64,000 nucleotides of DNA from Artemia franciscana (Eukaryota > Arthropoda > Branchiopoda > Anostraca > Artemiidae), in the NCBI RefSeq assembly GCF_032884065.1, contig NC_088871.1:18992944-19056943 (forward strand), given 5' to 3'. The position numbers and the translations under genes are program-made. Below, one piece after another: positions 1-13,364 of this stretch. Position 1 is the first letter of the stretch. Each line of letters starts with the position of its first letter. Below the pieces are notes generated by a model that saw only the letters and a list, made by a program, of their open reading frames with translations, searched no databases and had not been told where the DNA came from.

Positions 1-780
1 AATATCTTTGGTAGTATGGTTGTGTAAGTTGATAAATGACCCATCTATAGGTAATCTTTAGAGCCTCAGGCGTGACTTCAGTAGCGTTACTTCAGTGGTG
101 CCTATAGCAATACAACTGTAATTATAATAATATGAAGAATAACAAGAAGAAAAAAAGTCAAACTTGGAGGTTTTGTCCTCAAAAATCTTTTCTTATTGTT
201 TTAACCGAAAGTATAACTAATATTAAAAAATGATTAACACAGGATAATTGGTTGCTTCCAAGCTTTCCACAGGAAGGCTTGGCTGCAAAATGTCAGATAA
301 CGGTATTGTCGTGAACCCTCGAATCAATAAAAATAATAGTGGTACGAGTAAAACAGATATAACAAGAATATAATTATGATAATAAAATCAACAATGATAA
401 GATCTTCGACAGTTTAAGGGGCATGACCATCGCGAGTAACATTTCCCTTATCACCGTGATAAGGCCGAAATTAAATACCCTTTTCATAACTATAGGCGTA
501 AAGAAAAAAATGTTCTCATGATAGTAAGAACAGACAATCTAGAACTATAGACCAAATGGCCTATATAGAAATTATTACTGAAAAAGAGAAACATTTTACA
601 TTAAGGAGATACCAACTTGATCACTGAAGTCGAACTTGCAATGAACAGACTTTATCACAAATGAAGGTAATGTTGCCATCACTCAAACTGCTATAAACCC
701 AGAGTCATCTGTGGTTAACTATAAATTAAAAAAATTGTTCGAATATAACATTTAATTTTAGACATTTATTTTCCCGGTTC
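1..780. other. Unassigned AT-rich flank
   Basis: I see no gene, RNA or recognisable repeat here. Short frames are broken by many stops on both strands. A small inverted repeat is visible around 500-530 (GTTCTCATGATAGTAAGAAC is imperfect). The downstream part may belong to the leader of the LINE that starts near 1274, but I cannot place its 5' end. Confidence 0.4.
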
Positions 781-1273
781 TTCTTGAGATTTGACATATT
801 TGTATGACCCTGATTTCAGCAATGCATGTAATGTCCACCCTTTTTAAAAACTGTATCAAAAAGGTGAGGTGGTTCTGGACCTCTTGATGCTGCCTAATTG
901 GCCTCGGATCTCTATTCAGCAAGCTCAGAAGCCTTGCGTGACAAATTTTAATGATTAAGAGTGCTGGAGGGGTACGGGTCTAAGGACATAAGTTTATGCC
1001 CTTTAATACTACAGACTTGAGATCTATATATAACTGATTTCAATTAGACGCGTGTCCAATTTTCTATTTAAATATATATGTGAAGTCTCTGTTGTATAGA
1101 GGCTCCTTGCATTCATACTGGAAGTTCGAGGGACTTCTTCCTGTCCGGTTCTAAGCCGGCTTAAGTACTTTGGTGTACATTTGAGAAGATGTATATGTCC
1201 ATCCTCCATCTTGCACTGGTATCTGGGACCATTGCTTTTCCCGAGGCAAAAATAATACAAATGATTTAAAGAA

Positions 1274-3984
1274 TATGAAAATTGCAACTTGGAATGCTAC
1301 GACGGAAAAAAAATAACTATCGTATCGATATTTTGACTTAGGAATACACAGGATTCAAGCTGGACGTACTAGGAATTTCAGAAAGTCATATACCAGGGGC
1401 ATGAAGCTTGAAATTAGGTGAAACAGAATTTATTTACTCAGGCAGGAAAGATGGGGTAAAAAGACAGGGAGTAGGGCTCATGATGAATAGGAAGCTGCTA
1501 AGTATTGCTTAGGCAGGGAAGGTGTTAATAATAGAATACTAATTTCTCATTTTTTGACTATACAGTGGACGGTATCAGTTATAGTAATAAATACCCCTTT
1601 AGAGCCGACTGAAGGAGATAGTAGTGACTGAGATGAAGTTTACTTACAATTATAGGAACAAATATACAGGGGCCCAAGTAGAAATACGGAAAAGAAAACG
1701 GTAATGGATACGCCCTACTGCTATTTTGTAGGTATAGCTATCTAGTGATAACCAATACAGTATTTGGTCCATAAGTTAACATTGACTGTAAAATAACCCA
1801 CAAGTTAACATGGCATTCACAAGATGGTAATACAGCTAATCTTATTGATTATGTTGTTGTAAACTGAAGATTGGCTGAGGAGTTCTGTTACTGTTGTTAA
1901 AGTTAATGATTTCACTGAAATTTCAGAAGGATAAGGCTGAAATTTTAGAAGGATAACGACCTTCTGGGAAGTTATGACGTTGGTAGACTCCAGAATAAGA
2001 ATTTGAGAGAAGGTTTCCAGGAATAGTTAAATATTAAACTTGTGAGTTCAAAAACTGACAGTAAGTAGAAGATGGATGGAATAATCTTAGGTAAATAATT
2101 TATGAAAAGTACTGATGGTGTCTTAGGAAAGAAATTTAAGAACACAGCTAGGAATACTAGTGAAAAAGCTTTATGTTTAATTGATAGGAGAAAGGGCTTG
2201 TATAAGAATTATATAAGAGATAGATTTTATGAAAATAAGATGAATGTAAAGAAAACGGAGAAAGAATTAGAATAATGCCTCAGAGGGCGTGAAGTGGAGA
2301 ACACGGAAAATTACTGATGGTCTTGAAGATGTAGCTAGACGGTATAATAGTAAAATATTGTACTGGCATGTTAATAAATTGAGAGGGAGTAGTCAATCCG
2401 GACTTGTCCTAGTTAAAGACAGGAACAGGGCCACAATTAGTGATAAGGAAAGAGTTGGGCAGAACATTTTGAGACTGAGCTTAACCTGGATAGAGTTGCA
2501 GGAAAAGATACAGAGGAAAATGGAGATGGGGCAGTACGTAGTGATTTTAAGAAAACCCTAATTATATCACTGCCTGTATAAGAAAGGTGATAAGAATGAG
2601 TGTGTTAATAATAGAGGAATTAGATGGGTCTCTGTAGGTAGCAAATTACTTAATAGTATGCTACTTTTTAGACTTAGAGATGCTGTAGACAAAGTTTTAA
2701 GAGAAAAACTGTTGAGTTTTAGGAAGGGTAGAGGATGTAATGACTAAATTTCCGCTGTTAGATTACTAATTGAAACATGCCTGAGATATCAAGCGCACTT
2801 AGTCTTCATTTTTATAGATTACGTGCAAGCGTTTGATTCTGCTGCTTGAAGAGCCTTAGCTCTACAAGGAGAGTCTTGTCCTTGTATGGTATACTAGACA
2901 AATACATTAAAGTGGTTAGTGCTATGTACGAGAATAATACTGCTGTGGTGAAGATAGGAAATGAGGTTAGCAGTTTCGTATCAAATCAGGATTTAAACAG
3001 GGTTGTGTTCTACCCCCCTCCCTCTCTTTATATAGATCATTTTGATGGACTTTGTCTTAAAAAGCACAGGAAATAAAATTGTGAAACATGGAATCAAACA
3101 GAGAGGAAAAACATTCCTGGACCTGAATTATGCTGATGATCAAGGCATCCTAGATGAAAGTGATAGCAAAATGAATAAACTGTTAGAGGTTTTGCGAGTT
3201 CAGAATGCTATAATGGGTTTGAAAATTAATGTTAATTTCTTAAGTTAAGTCACTTACTTCATTAAGTCGCTAAAGCTGGGACTAACTGAAGATGAAAAAG
3301 TAAATTGGGTAACGAAAAGATTGTTCAAGTTGAAAGCATAACTTACCTTGATAGTATTATTAGCAAAGACGGTGGGAGCAGTGAAGATGTTAAAAGTAGA
3401 ATAGCCAAGACTCTGGGTGTTTTTTCGTAGTGGAAAAAAGTTTGGAACAATAGGAAGATAAGTTTGCGAACCCATATTAAATTATTGGAAGCTACAGTGA
3501 TGACATTGGTCGAACGTGGCTCTGAAGCATTGGCATTCCAAAAAGTGAACGAAGATTTGCTATATGTTTTCCACAGAAATTACCTACGGATTGTTTTATA
3601 TACCCAGCTGACTAATTCCAGCTGACTAATTGTATTTTAAACAGTAGGCTGTACAAAAAGGGTGGTTCAATTGCGCCTTTTAGGGCTACAGTGAGAAAAG
3701 GTTTAGATGGCTTGGGCACGTTCTGCAGATAAATGCAGATAAAGACAGGTTGTCGAAGATTGTCCTTTTCAGCCAAACGTCTCAGCCAACCGTCTAGGGA
3801 TAAACGGAAAGCAGGTTATCCACAGTTGTGGTGGGGGCGTAGTATGTCGTAAGGAATGATTTAAGAGAAATGGGAAATTCCTGGGAGGATTTTCCCATTT
3901 CTCTGGGATTGAATAGACTGGGATGGAGGAGGAGCGTGCGCAACTGTGTTGGCCTCAGGCAGCTTGGTATTGTGGTGACTTGTT
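1274..3984 (+). mobile_element. Decayed non-LTR retrotransposon (RTE/CR1-like LINE), endonuclease plus reverse transcriptase
   Basis: A degenerate ORF2-type polyprotein is spread over three frames with many stops. Endonuclease motifs come first: KIATWNATTEKK at 1274-1309 and LDVLGISESHIPG at about 1364-1402, followed by EFIYSGRKDG near 1428. A linker with SKILYWHVNKLRGSSQSGLV follows at 2350-2410. The reverse transcriptase shows an FRKGRGCND stretch near 2720, FIDYVQAFDSA near 2811-2845 and the catalytic YADD box at 3129-3140. The C-terminal part contains TYLDSIISKDGGSSEDVK near 3340-3395 and a decayed tail up to TAG at 3982-3984. The order APE endonuclease-RT-C-terminal tail is that of non-LTR elements with a single long ORF. 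Frameshifts and in-frame stops make it inactive. Clade assignment (RTE versus CR1-like) is inference. Confidence 0.85.
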
Positions 3985-4010
3985 AGTAGTAGCAGTAGTA
4001 GTAGTAGTAG
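3982..4010 (+). repeat. (TAG)n simple-repeat tail of the LINE
   Basis: A (TAG/CAG)n run begins exactly at the LINE's last stop codon and ends at 4010. Several non-LTR clades end in short tandem repeats instead of poly(A), so this run probably marks the element's 3' end. No target-site duplication could be identified by eye. Confidence 0.7.
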
Positions 4011-4419
4011 AGATCTCTATTTATTCAACGCCACTGCGTCGACTTCGCTTTTTCTTAGTGCAGTGCACATAAAAAGAATCCATGTGATAACTAATCCTCC
4101 CCACTGTTTATTCCGTAGGTTCTACCTTTCGTTTTAACTTTATTTTTAACAAACCAACAGAAGAGATTATACTGACTATGTTGTTTTTGTAACTTTTCAG
4201 AAGCTGACAAGCTCTTTCCCAACATAAAAACAGCCTCAAACTGAAACTGCCAATTAAAGTTTTAACTTGCACCACCAGCTTCCGCTTTATAACTTGGCCC
4301 CCTAACATCCTATGAAAATTTTTAATCAATTCCCCAAACCATTCATGATATATGCAGATCTGTTTATTTTGATAACCTTGGTCCACATGGCTTCTTTCGG
4401 TCTATCTTGCCACTGCACT

Positions 4420-6300
4420 GGAAATAATTTCTAGTCCGTCAACGCCTCCTAGTGTCAAAACTTTTAAACAAATTTTAGAACAAATCTTTAATCCCATACT
4501 CTTTACCATCTAAACGTAAGTCAAAGCTCTATTTTCATTTCTTTCCGTCACAAACCTCCCAGAAAGTTTCAACTTGATCCCAAAAGTCATTCACATGATG
4601 TTGCAGCTATGCCTTTTTAATCATCTGAGAACATACAGTGTCTTTTGATTTACCTCGCTACTTAACAGTGAGTAGATTGTAGGTCAAATCGAGGTTTATA
4701 GCGGGAAAACGTTTAGGCGGATCAAAAAAGCAGCCCCGTGCCCTCCCGTCTAATCTCTCCTCTGAAGGCAGAAATTGAGGTCCACTTAACCCCGTAACAC
4801 TCTTTAAAAGGTTCAACTTATACTCCGAGTAATTTCAGTTATATTGTAATTATACTATTTTGATAACATTTCGCCACATGTTGTCTTTTGATTTACCTCC
4901 CTACTATGTAGTGAAACATTCAATTGACAAAGGGAACTATAGTTGAAACTGTTCACCTGGATCAGAGATATAGCATTTTTTAGCTGCTCCCACAAAGGAC
5001 ACGATTTTAAAGTCCCTCTGCCCATCTCCATTTTATTCATCTACACTACCTGAAAATTTCAACTCCATATTCTGATCTGTTTCCAAGACGTCTAAGATAT
5101 GGTATTCAGAAAACCAAGATGCACACAGAGTCTTGTGATTTAGCTCAACCCTCTCCTCTAAGCCATACATAAGGTTTTGCCAACCTCCTCCCCAAAATTT
5201 CCTGAAAGTTTCAGCTTGACAACCCAAACCGCTCCCGAGAGATTTATTCAGTCACATCGTTTTTGATAACCTGAAAACGCATAGAGTCTTTTGATTTACA
5301 TTGCTATGTTTCTGTGCAGATATTATAAGTCCCATAGGAGCTTATAGCGCAAAAGTGTTTTAGCGGATCAGGTGCAAAAATCTTTTACCCCATCTCCCTC
5401 TCCCTAACGGATAACAGTTCCCTAACACTACCATCCCCATTCTTTTTCCCAACAGTACCTGTATGTTTTAACTTTAAACCCCAGGCCCTTCTCAAAAAAC
5501 CTCGGATATGCTGTTTTGATGATCTGGACACCTAAGTCATTAGTTCATTCTGAGTCATAATTTGGAATTGCCTTAACCCCTCTCCTCCAAAATTCACTGA
5601 AAGTTTCAACAAGATTCTCGAAGCAATTCCCAAGATAGCATCTACATCTAAACAATTATCAACCTGCATAATTCTTGATTCTTACCCCTGGAATTTTGAT
5701 GGTCATGTCTTCGCTGGATCTCCATTTGTTGAACCTTTCGACTATTTTGACCAAAATAGCTATCTGAAAATTGTAATCAGATGTCTTGGGGGGTTGTGAG
5801 AGGGGGCGTAGCATAAGGTCACAAGTGAGGGGGATATTCAATCAATTTCGACTCATAAAAAGAGCACAAGAAATTTTAGTTACTTCCGCCCAGTCCTAAT
5901 TGAATGTCAATTTGCCTCGTCAGCATTTCCTGAAAGTTTCAACTTAGTACTCTAGGGTTTTTCTAAGATATTACAGCTGCTCCATTTTGAGATCCTGGTA
6001 GGGTAAGTGCCTTGTTGATTTTGTTGCTACTTTACGGTGCATGAATTTTAAGTCCCATAGAAGCTTCGAGTGTGGAAACATAATTTTGGTGTTGATTGGA
6101 GATAAAATTTGTTAACCCCTTCCCCCAAAAGAAAACTGAGTTGTTCTTGCTCCACCATTCCTCCTTTCTTGTTGGAAAGATCCTGAAAGTTTCAGTTCCA
6201 TCCCCCGAGGCGTTCTTAAGATATTGCAGACATTTTATAAACGATGAATGGATGCACATAGCGTTTTTTGGTTTACTTTTGTCCCCCACCAAAGTCAGAA
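4420..6300. repeat. Degenerate tandem repeat, units of roughly 150-350 bp
   Basis: Two motifs alternate along this stretch. The first is a version of CTGAAAGTTTCAACTT, at about 4560, 5049, 5200, 5459, 5588, 5931 and 6182. The second is a version of GTCTTTTGATTTACCTC, at about 4640, 4884, 5131, 5288 and 6254. They are linked by variants of a text about AAGTCCCATAGAAGCTT. Spacing is irregular, as expected for an old tandem array with deletions. Short open frames inside are by-products. I do not recognise the family. Confidence 0.6.
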
Positions 6301-6429
6301 TTTAAAAATGGAAGGGACTGAGAGCGTTAAATCCAGGGAAGGTTACGGGGTTTGTCCCCTCGACCAAAATTTTTATCTGACTCGTAAAAACGTAACTAAA
6401 TTGCACATAAACAAATTGTTGATGTAATT

Positions 6430-6470
6430 TTAAAGTTTTTTGCAACCCCCCCCCCCCCCAAAAAAAAAAA
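6430..6470 (+). repeat. Poly(C)-poly(A) homopolymer junction
   Basis: A run of 14 or so C is followed by about 10 A. It interrupts the end of the degenerate array. Such C tracts recur in the R1, R2 and R4 repeats of this window. Confidence 0.7.
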
Positions 6471-7016
6471 TCTGAACATGCTCTTGGAAGCTTACATCTG
6501 ATAGAAAAAATTTGTTGTTTTAGTAAAGCCCGAGATGGTAACACAGAGCCAATTTATTATAATACAGTTTTCTCTGTACGATAATACAGAAAAATACCCT
6601 ACTTTACCCTGTGACAGCAGACTACTTCCATCTCATCAAATAATTTTATTTATCTGGTGCAAGTTTTTTTTTCATTTATGTTTTGACTATTTAATCGGTA
6701 TTTTCTTTGTTTTTTTAATTTCCCTTTACAAAAGTCTCGATGTATTAAGCCGGCATACTCGGACATTTAATACTACGCATTCAAATTTCTCAATTTTAAT
6801 TCTCTTGATGAAAAGTTTTACCGTTTATTGGACTTTTCCTGTAATTGAATAATAAATGGAAGACAGTGCAGGCATGTAAGGTTCCTAACCTAAAAATAAA
6901 TTATAAAATGCTGAACATTATTCGAAAGCTCTATCAAAAATATTTCGTTTATTTGTTATATAAGCGTCAATGGCAATACGAAAGTATCAGCATACGGCTC
7001 TTCGACACTGATTCGT

Positions 7017-7022
7017 TTTATT
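7017..7022 (-). terminator. Candidate poly(A) signal of the OATP gene (AATAAA)
   Basis: The minus strand reads AATAAA about 80 nt after the OATP stop codon at 7104-7102. This is a plausible spacing for a short 3' UTR, with cleavage expected near 7000-6990. Other AATAAA hexamers occur further downstream by chance in this AT-rich DNA, so the assignment is positional only. Confidence 0.4.
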
Positions 7023-7101
7023 TTTCTTCAGCATTGAGGTAGCTCCTTAAAAATCTATAATCCCACTAAAACATTGTAGCCTCTTCCAAACACTGCTATT
7101 T

Positions 7102-7264
7102 TTATAAGTCGTTTTCAAGCACTGGATTATCGTAAGTATATTTTTCTGGATTTACTGGTGCCTTTGTCTCTTCCTTGGGTGGAGGTGGTCGATAGAGCAG
7201 CGCCGCAGAAGTAAAGAAGAATATTGTTATGCCTTTAGTTATTAAAGTAATCAGCAACGTATTT
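7102..7264 (-). CDS. OATP coding exon 12 (last): membrane segment 12 and C-terminal tail
   Basis: This exon follows a TTTTCAG acceptor and completes a codon split after two bases (phase 2). It encodes residues 616-669 of the assembled frame. NTLLITLITKGITIFFFTSA is membrane segment 12, then a proline-rich juxtamembrane stretch (YRPPPPKEE) and an acidic tail ending NPVLENDL before TAA at 7104-7102. The C-terminus is shorter than in vertebrate OATPs with PDZ-binding tails, and I see no clear class I PDZ motif. An AATAAA lies about 80 nt downstream. Confidence 0.88.
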
Positions 7265-9247
7265 CTGAAAAAAAATATTATTAGTTTCTTTTCAAAATAC
7301 ATTAAATTGGGACTTCAGCCCAAAAGCGATATCCTAGGGATCTACTCGTATTCAGAAAATTGTTATTAGTTGAATAATCAGGTCTATTAAAACTTAGAGA
7401 GGGATAATGACCAATAATTTTGAATAAGCTCAACTGTACCACAACACATAATCGCAATATGATAGCATAATACGACCACATCACCCAATTAGATCGTAAT
7501 ATATGAAATATTTAAGAGTTTAAAAGAATATAAAGTGAAATAATTCCAGATAGATCATGGCTAGACTCAGTCGGCTGCAGAGAATTTGGCAACTTTGCCT
7601 TAAGAGAGAGGGAAAGCTTGGTACTAAATTGCTCCAGTCATAGAACTTTTGGATATTCCAGCCCCTATAGAGGATAAACGGTATAAAGAACTACCCCTCA
7701 TAAAGGGTTAGCATTTTTTTTTTTGTCGAACAATATTCGACATTTTTTGTCGAACAATGCACATTTTGCATGCGCATTTTACAACTTTAAATAGACTAGA
7801 TTCCATAACTGACGGCTATGGACAAAGCGGCATCTGAAGGATTTCCGCAATGCTTATGGCTATCTAAACGGATTATTTCTAAGACTAGTGGCATATCACT
7901 CAGGAATTGATCAGGCCACAAATCCCGCTTTACGAAATACTGTAAACTGTCTTTTTATTTACCCACTTTTATTTGGTTTTATAGAGGGGAGGGAAAAATA
8001 TAAAATTTGGAAAGGTTTTTATACTCTCAATTCCTGGAAAGAAGGGGAAATTTGCCCGAAGGCATTCATACACAGGACGCATACGCTTCGGGATATAGAA
8101 ATGAAACTGAACGATTTTCCGTCCAGATGACTATTACCTTATAACTAAGCTACTACTGCCACATCTAAAAACTCATCGCAATGTTAAGGATCCTGAGAAT
8201 GGCACAATTAGTAAAGAATCTCTCACTCTATTCGCAGTTATTATCAAATTCAGTTAAAATTAAATATAAGAGAAACAAAACTAAGAATGTACCTTCTTTT
8301 CAACCTTTTCTTCTTCTTTTTTTTGTAATTTCATATATTACAGCTGGATCAGTTTTCTAGTCAATTACCACTAAACTTCCCTTACTATTTAAATTAATAC
8401 CTTCAAAATTTCAAATTGTCTTTCAAAATAGCAAAGAGCTTAATAATCCAAACATGTACGTCTGTGTCTCTTAAAATTTTGCGGTGAAAGTATCTAGACT
8501 TTCTGAAACAAAAAATTCCATGACAATGCATTGAAACAGCTTGTTATGACCAAAATTAAATTTGAAGTCCTATATACAGTGCATATTGGAGTTTTTCCTA
8601 TTCATGGATTTTCATCTAAATAGGAACAAAACTGACTTTTTGTTTTTGAAAAAAGAATATTCTATAACTGTCTCGTGTTATGCCTGCTACTTTAAAACAC
8701 TTTTTTTGTTATCTTCAACTTTTTCCAGATTGCTACTATTTTTCACGGATAGGGGGGATAAAACTGTAAATAGAACAAAAAAATAGACAAACTATACGGA
8801 AAATACAAGAAACATCAGGAAAGTCATACAGTCCAGGGATTTTGTGGGGTTTGAGTAGAACACAAGCCCCATCTGAGTATGTCCCTAGATTTGTATTCCA
8901 AATCAGAAAAATCTAAGAAATAAAATTAAAATAATGGACAGAAAAATGAAAATAAGATACAATAATTCAGCGTGTTGAAAACAAAATATCTTGAATGAAA
9001 ATCGACAATCGGCCACTACATGTAAAAAAAATATGGATGTTAGCATAAGTAGGTACGTACGGGTGGTTTGATTTGAGGGAGGGAGCTCACAAAACTCGAA
9101 GAATTTATGTATCATGTGAAAACTTAAGAAGCTTTATTCTTTCAGGGTAATTCTTTCTCAAGCTAATTTTGTATTTTAGGTATAATTCTTTTAAACTAGA
9201 TCACATTTTTAAGATACACATATGTCTAAAATCTAGTCTTAACTTAC
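7265..9247 (-). other. OATP intron between exons 11 and 12
   Basis: An AT-rich 2-kb intron with GT at 9247-9246 and AG at 7266-7265. I see no conserved gene in it. A plus-strand frame at 7888-8130 (80 codons) has no family I recognise and is probably chance. A TCGAACAAT-containing short repeat occurs near 7720-7760. Confidence 0.6.
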
Positions 9248-9430
9248 GAAGATAATCCGGCGTTGTCATACAGCAAACATGTAGATACATCACCACATCC
9301 TGAGTCCCAAAGGGTACATGACTGATCAATAGTCATACCATAAGCTAAGGGTCCTGGGATGGATCCTATTAATCGAATGGTCAACCATTGAAGTCCAAGT
9401 GCAAAACTCCTTTGATCTGCTTTAACGCAT
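9248..9430 (-). CDS. OATP coding exon 11: membrane segment 11 and following extracellular loop
   Basis: The acceptor is TTATTCACAG and the donor is TTC|GTAAGTT. The exon encodes residues 555-615, starting in phase 2 so that the split Arg codon joins to CVKADQRSFALGLQW. The RSFALGxQ stretch and the SIPGPLAYG block are highly conserved OATP sequences of segment 11. The loop IDQSCTLWDSGCG carries three or more cysteines, as in other OATPs. It ends in phase 2 (TC), matching exon 12. Confidence 0.92.
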
Positions 9431-10037
9431 CTGTGAATAAATATGTTATGAAAATGTTAAATTAAAAACGCAAGTCTTTTCAAATAGAGTTGAACAACGA
9501 CATTGAGTTTAAGAAGAAGAGAGATTATCGTATACATAAAGGGAGCCAACCTCCTTTTCTTTAAACTAATGTTTAGTTACCACTTTTCTGTAAGAATTCT
9601 AGAAAACAAGAATTGGTGCGACCTGGTATATAGTGAGATATATTTAAGAACGAAACGACATCAGACAACAAATACAACTACGGATCTTTAAAAGCTCCAT
9701 GGCCTCTAATAGAGGGAGAAGTTTTGCATGCTTTTTAAACACTAGCTCATATACAAAAAAGGAGAAACAGGGAGAAAGAAAAGAGCCTGGGAAAAATATT
9801 CAGTGCTATTGTGCATTTGAATACAAAAAATTGGCTACAACATGTTTTACGGGTAAAAATGACAAAATGTCAAAAAATTGTTTTTTCTTTGGAAAATCCA
9901 ACTGGAGACAAGCAAACATTAGGATGATCTCGGACAGGGGTCTAGGTTTCCTCCCTCCATAATATTCACTCCTCGTGGGAAATTTACCCTGTGGAAAAAG
10001 AATCGACTTTTCGGGGAAATTTCCCCGATAGATACAT

Positions 10038-11320
10038 AAAAAGAATCGACTTATTATGCTGATTCCAAATACATAAGCTTTATTAAGTTTAGTGTTGCAC
10101 ATCAAAGGCTACAAGCCCGAGTAAATTTGCCTGATTTTCCAAAAAGGGAAAAATATCCCCCTAAAAGTCGAAGAAACTTAATGAAATCACACCATCAGAT
10201 TTAGCGCATTAGAGAACCTTATTTCAGAGGTTTTAACCTCCATTCTGCAAAAATGGGGAATTTATATTCTTTTGCTGGAAGAAAGATCACGGAATTGTGC
10301 TTATTTTTTTTTCCACAGCTGATCGTATCGACCCAGTGGCCCTAGAATATCAAGATAGGGCTCATTCAAGCAAGAATTAAATGTCCTAGGGCCCTTTTAT
10401 AGTGACCAATAATATTTGAGGGGGACTAGGCCCCCTCCCGTCCCTTTTTTCCCAAAACCGTCCGATCATGTTTTGAGATAGCCATTTTGTTCATTATAAT
10501 TGAAACACCCGATAACTATGCCTTTGGATATAACATAAGGCCCCCCCCCATAACTCCAGGGAAAAGATCTTTAAGTTATAAGATTCGCCCATTGTTTACG
10601 CTTAGTATTTGTTATTGGGAAGTATGCATACATTTTGTGGGGGGGGGGTGAATTTTCTCCTAGGGGAATTTCCACGGTGGATTTTCCATTGGGAAGGAAG
10701 TTTCCATTGGGTGAGCTTGTCAAGGGATATTTTGCACTGGGGGAATTTTCCAGAATTCCTATACAAAGTTATTAATATTCGTATTGCTTCCTTTTTTCCG
10801 TCTCTGTTTAGCGCTTGGAGGGGTTAAGGGTAATTGTCCAGGGTAAATTTTTACCGGGCTTGAATTCCCCAAAAGATATTTCGTATGTGTATTTATTTCT
10901 GAAATGGGGATTTCTCCGTAGAGGTGGGGCCATATTTCTTAACATTGTTTAAAAAACGATCGGAAATTAAATAAGAAAAAACAAGTTTGTTTTATCCGAA
11001 AGTAAGAAGCAACATTAAAACTTAAAACGATCAGAAATTATTACGTATATGAACGGAGTTGCCCACACCTCAACACCTCGCTCTTTACGCTAAAGTTTGA
11101 ATTTTGACCCTATTCTTTAAGAACAACTCCTGAAACCAAAGAGTCGTTTAATTAGAGCAATAAAAAGTTTCTTTTAAGAGTACTAAAAAACTTTAGTGTA
11201 AAGAGCGAAGGTTTGAGGAGGGGGCAATCCCCTTCATATAGTTAATAATTTCTGTTTGTTTTAAGTTTTAATGTTGCTCCTTACTTTGAGGTTAAAAAAC
11301 TTGTTTCCTTATTCAATTTA
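10038..11320 (-). repeat. R1 dispersed repeat, copy a (3'-truncated)
   Basis: Read on the minus strand, this matches the other R1 copies. It has the GATCGTATCGACCC block at 10320-10335 and the 'stop' block near 10590-10700. It also has the foldback block at 10975-11310, whose arms carry AAGTAAGAAGCAACATTAAA and its reverse complement. The hairpin terminus present in copy d (26513-26532) is missing, so the copy is truncated at that end. Several short frames on both strands are repeat shadows. Confidence 0.75.
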
Positions 11321-11589
11321 TCTGGAAGCTCAATGAGAGTTGGGATGTTTTGGTATTAAAATGCATCCTATGAGGTATATCCCTCCCTCTGTAACTAGAC
11401 GAAATATTTCCAAAGTCTGACGAAATTTCACTGTCTTAGGTAAATTCCCTGTCGTTTTAAGATTAATTTAAATAAAATGAAAAAGAAACTTCTCAAAGAA
11501 AAGTAAAGGTCATATCAAATTGAAGATCAGAAGAAATACAAAACCTACAATAATTCAATTCAAAACGACCAGATATTACTATTTAAGAA

Positions 11590-11810
11590 TAAATGAACCC
11601 AATACAATAAGAAATTAAAAAAAAACAGTCATAGCAAACAAACATACAACAGGTACTAATATAAATAAATAAATAAATCTTTAAATAAGTAAAACTTAAG
11701 TTGAATGTGCAAATCAAGCTTTAAAAAAAAAAGAAATACTACAAACAAGCGTTTGCGTACTTCCTCCTTCCCTAACTGTAAAAGTTCTAAACCTACTGTG
11801 TCATTGGCGC
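11590..11810 (+). repeat. R3a dispersed repeat, first copy
   Basis: The block CAAACAAACATACAACAGGT, an (AAAT)n stretch, CAAATCAAGCTT and CCTACTGTGTCATTGGCG recur in the same order at 49195-49430 and 51200-51400. In all three the copy is followed by R1 or R3b-type sequence, suggesting they are parts of a larger dispersed unit. Confidence 0.65.
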
Positions 11811-11839
11811 TTTACTGAATTAAATAAATAAAGAAAGCT

Positions 11840-13358
11840 TTTTTAACTGCAAGTAAGGAGTGACATTAAAACTTCAAACGAACATAAATTATTCCGTATA
11901 TGAAAGGGTTTGTCCCCTCCTATACGCCACGCTCTTACGCTAAAGTTTGACTCTTTCCCACAACTCTACTTTTTAAAACAATAAATATATGATTTTGGCT
12001 CACCACATATGAACAATTAAAACAAAATTTACATGTTATTTTTTTTTTTAGCTAAATAGCCTTCTCAGAGTTTTGACCGGAGAGATTTCGATAAAAAAGA
12101 GGGCGGAGGAGCAGGCCTAGTTGCTCCCTAATTTCTGGTTACTTAAAAAGGCAACTGGAATTTGTTTTAACGAAAGTTTTTATTAGTTATAAATATATGT
12201 AATATACGAATTAACTTGTAACGAATTTCTATATTTGTATATTTTTATTACGTATATGAGGGGGTTTGTATCCTCGTCAATACCTTGCTCTTTGCACTCT
12301 TTGCACTAAAACTTGAATTTTGTCCCAATTCTTTGAGAATGACCCCTGAATCACAAAGCCGTAGAATAATAGTTGAAATTACTAAAAGTACGTTAGCGTA
12401 AAGAGCAAAGTATTACGGAAGAGAAGAACCCCCTAATATACTTAATAATTTCTGTTTGTTTTAGGATTTAATGGTGCTCCTTACTTCCAGCTGAAAAAAC
12501 TTTTTTTCATTTATTTTCTCATTGTTTTTTTTTAAAATAATGCTACAAAATCCAAGGTCCACCTCATGGAAATTCTCTTTCCTCATTATAAATCCCTCCA
12601 TGGAAAGATCCTCCCATGTAACCCCCTCTCCCAACCACCCCCTCAACGCGAAAAAGTTCCCCTGAAAACGTCTGTACACTTCCCAAAAAAATTACTATAT
12701 GTAAACAATGGTCAAAGTTTGCAACTTGCAACCCCTCTCCCGGGAACTATGGGGGATTAGGTCGTCCCAAAAGACATAATTATTTATGTTATTCTACTTT
12801 GCTGAACAAAATGGCTTTCTCAAAATTTTGATCCGGTGATTTTTTGAAAAAATGAGCGTGGGAGGGGGCCTACGTGCCCTCCACTGTTTTGGTCACCTAA
12901 AAAGGGCACTAGAAAGTTTATTTCCGTTAGAATGAGCATTCTTGCGACATTCTAGGACTAATGGATCGATACGATCAACCCTGAAAAAAAACAAAAAAAA
13001 AAACAAACAAATAAACACACATCCGTGATCTGTCTTCTGGCAAAAAATACACAATTCCACATATTTGTAGATAGGAACTTGAAACTTCTAAAGTAGGGTT
13101 CTCTGATACTTTGAATCTAATGGTGTGATTTTCGCTAAGATTCTATGACTTTTACGGGGTGTTTCCCCCTTCTTTCTAAAATAAGGCAAATTTTCTCAGG
13201 CTCGTAACTTTTGATGGGTAAGACTAAACTTGATGAAACTTATATATTTAAAATCAGCATAAAATGCTATTTTTTTTATGTAACTATTGGTATCAAAATT
13301 CCATTTTTTTTTTTCGATTACTATTGAGCTGGGTCGCTTCGTTATCACGAACTGTTTG
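11840..13358 (+). repeat. R1 dispersed repeat, copy b (near full length)
   Basis: The copy starts with GTAAGGAGTGACATTAAAAC and shows two foldback blocks (near 11860-11960 and 12245-12495). It continues with the CGGGAACTATGGGGGATTAG block, the GATCGATACGATCAACCC block near 12962 and the segment ending CTTATATATTTAAAATCAGC at about 13240-13260. It closes with GCTTCGTTATCACGAACTG, a decayed version of the terminal hairpin. No long coding frame exists, so R1 looks non-autonomous. Confidence 0.78.
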
Positions 13359-13364
13359 AAACGG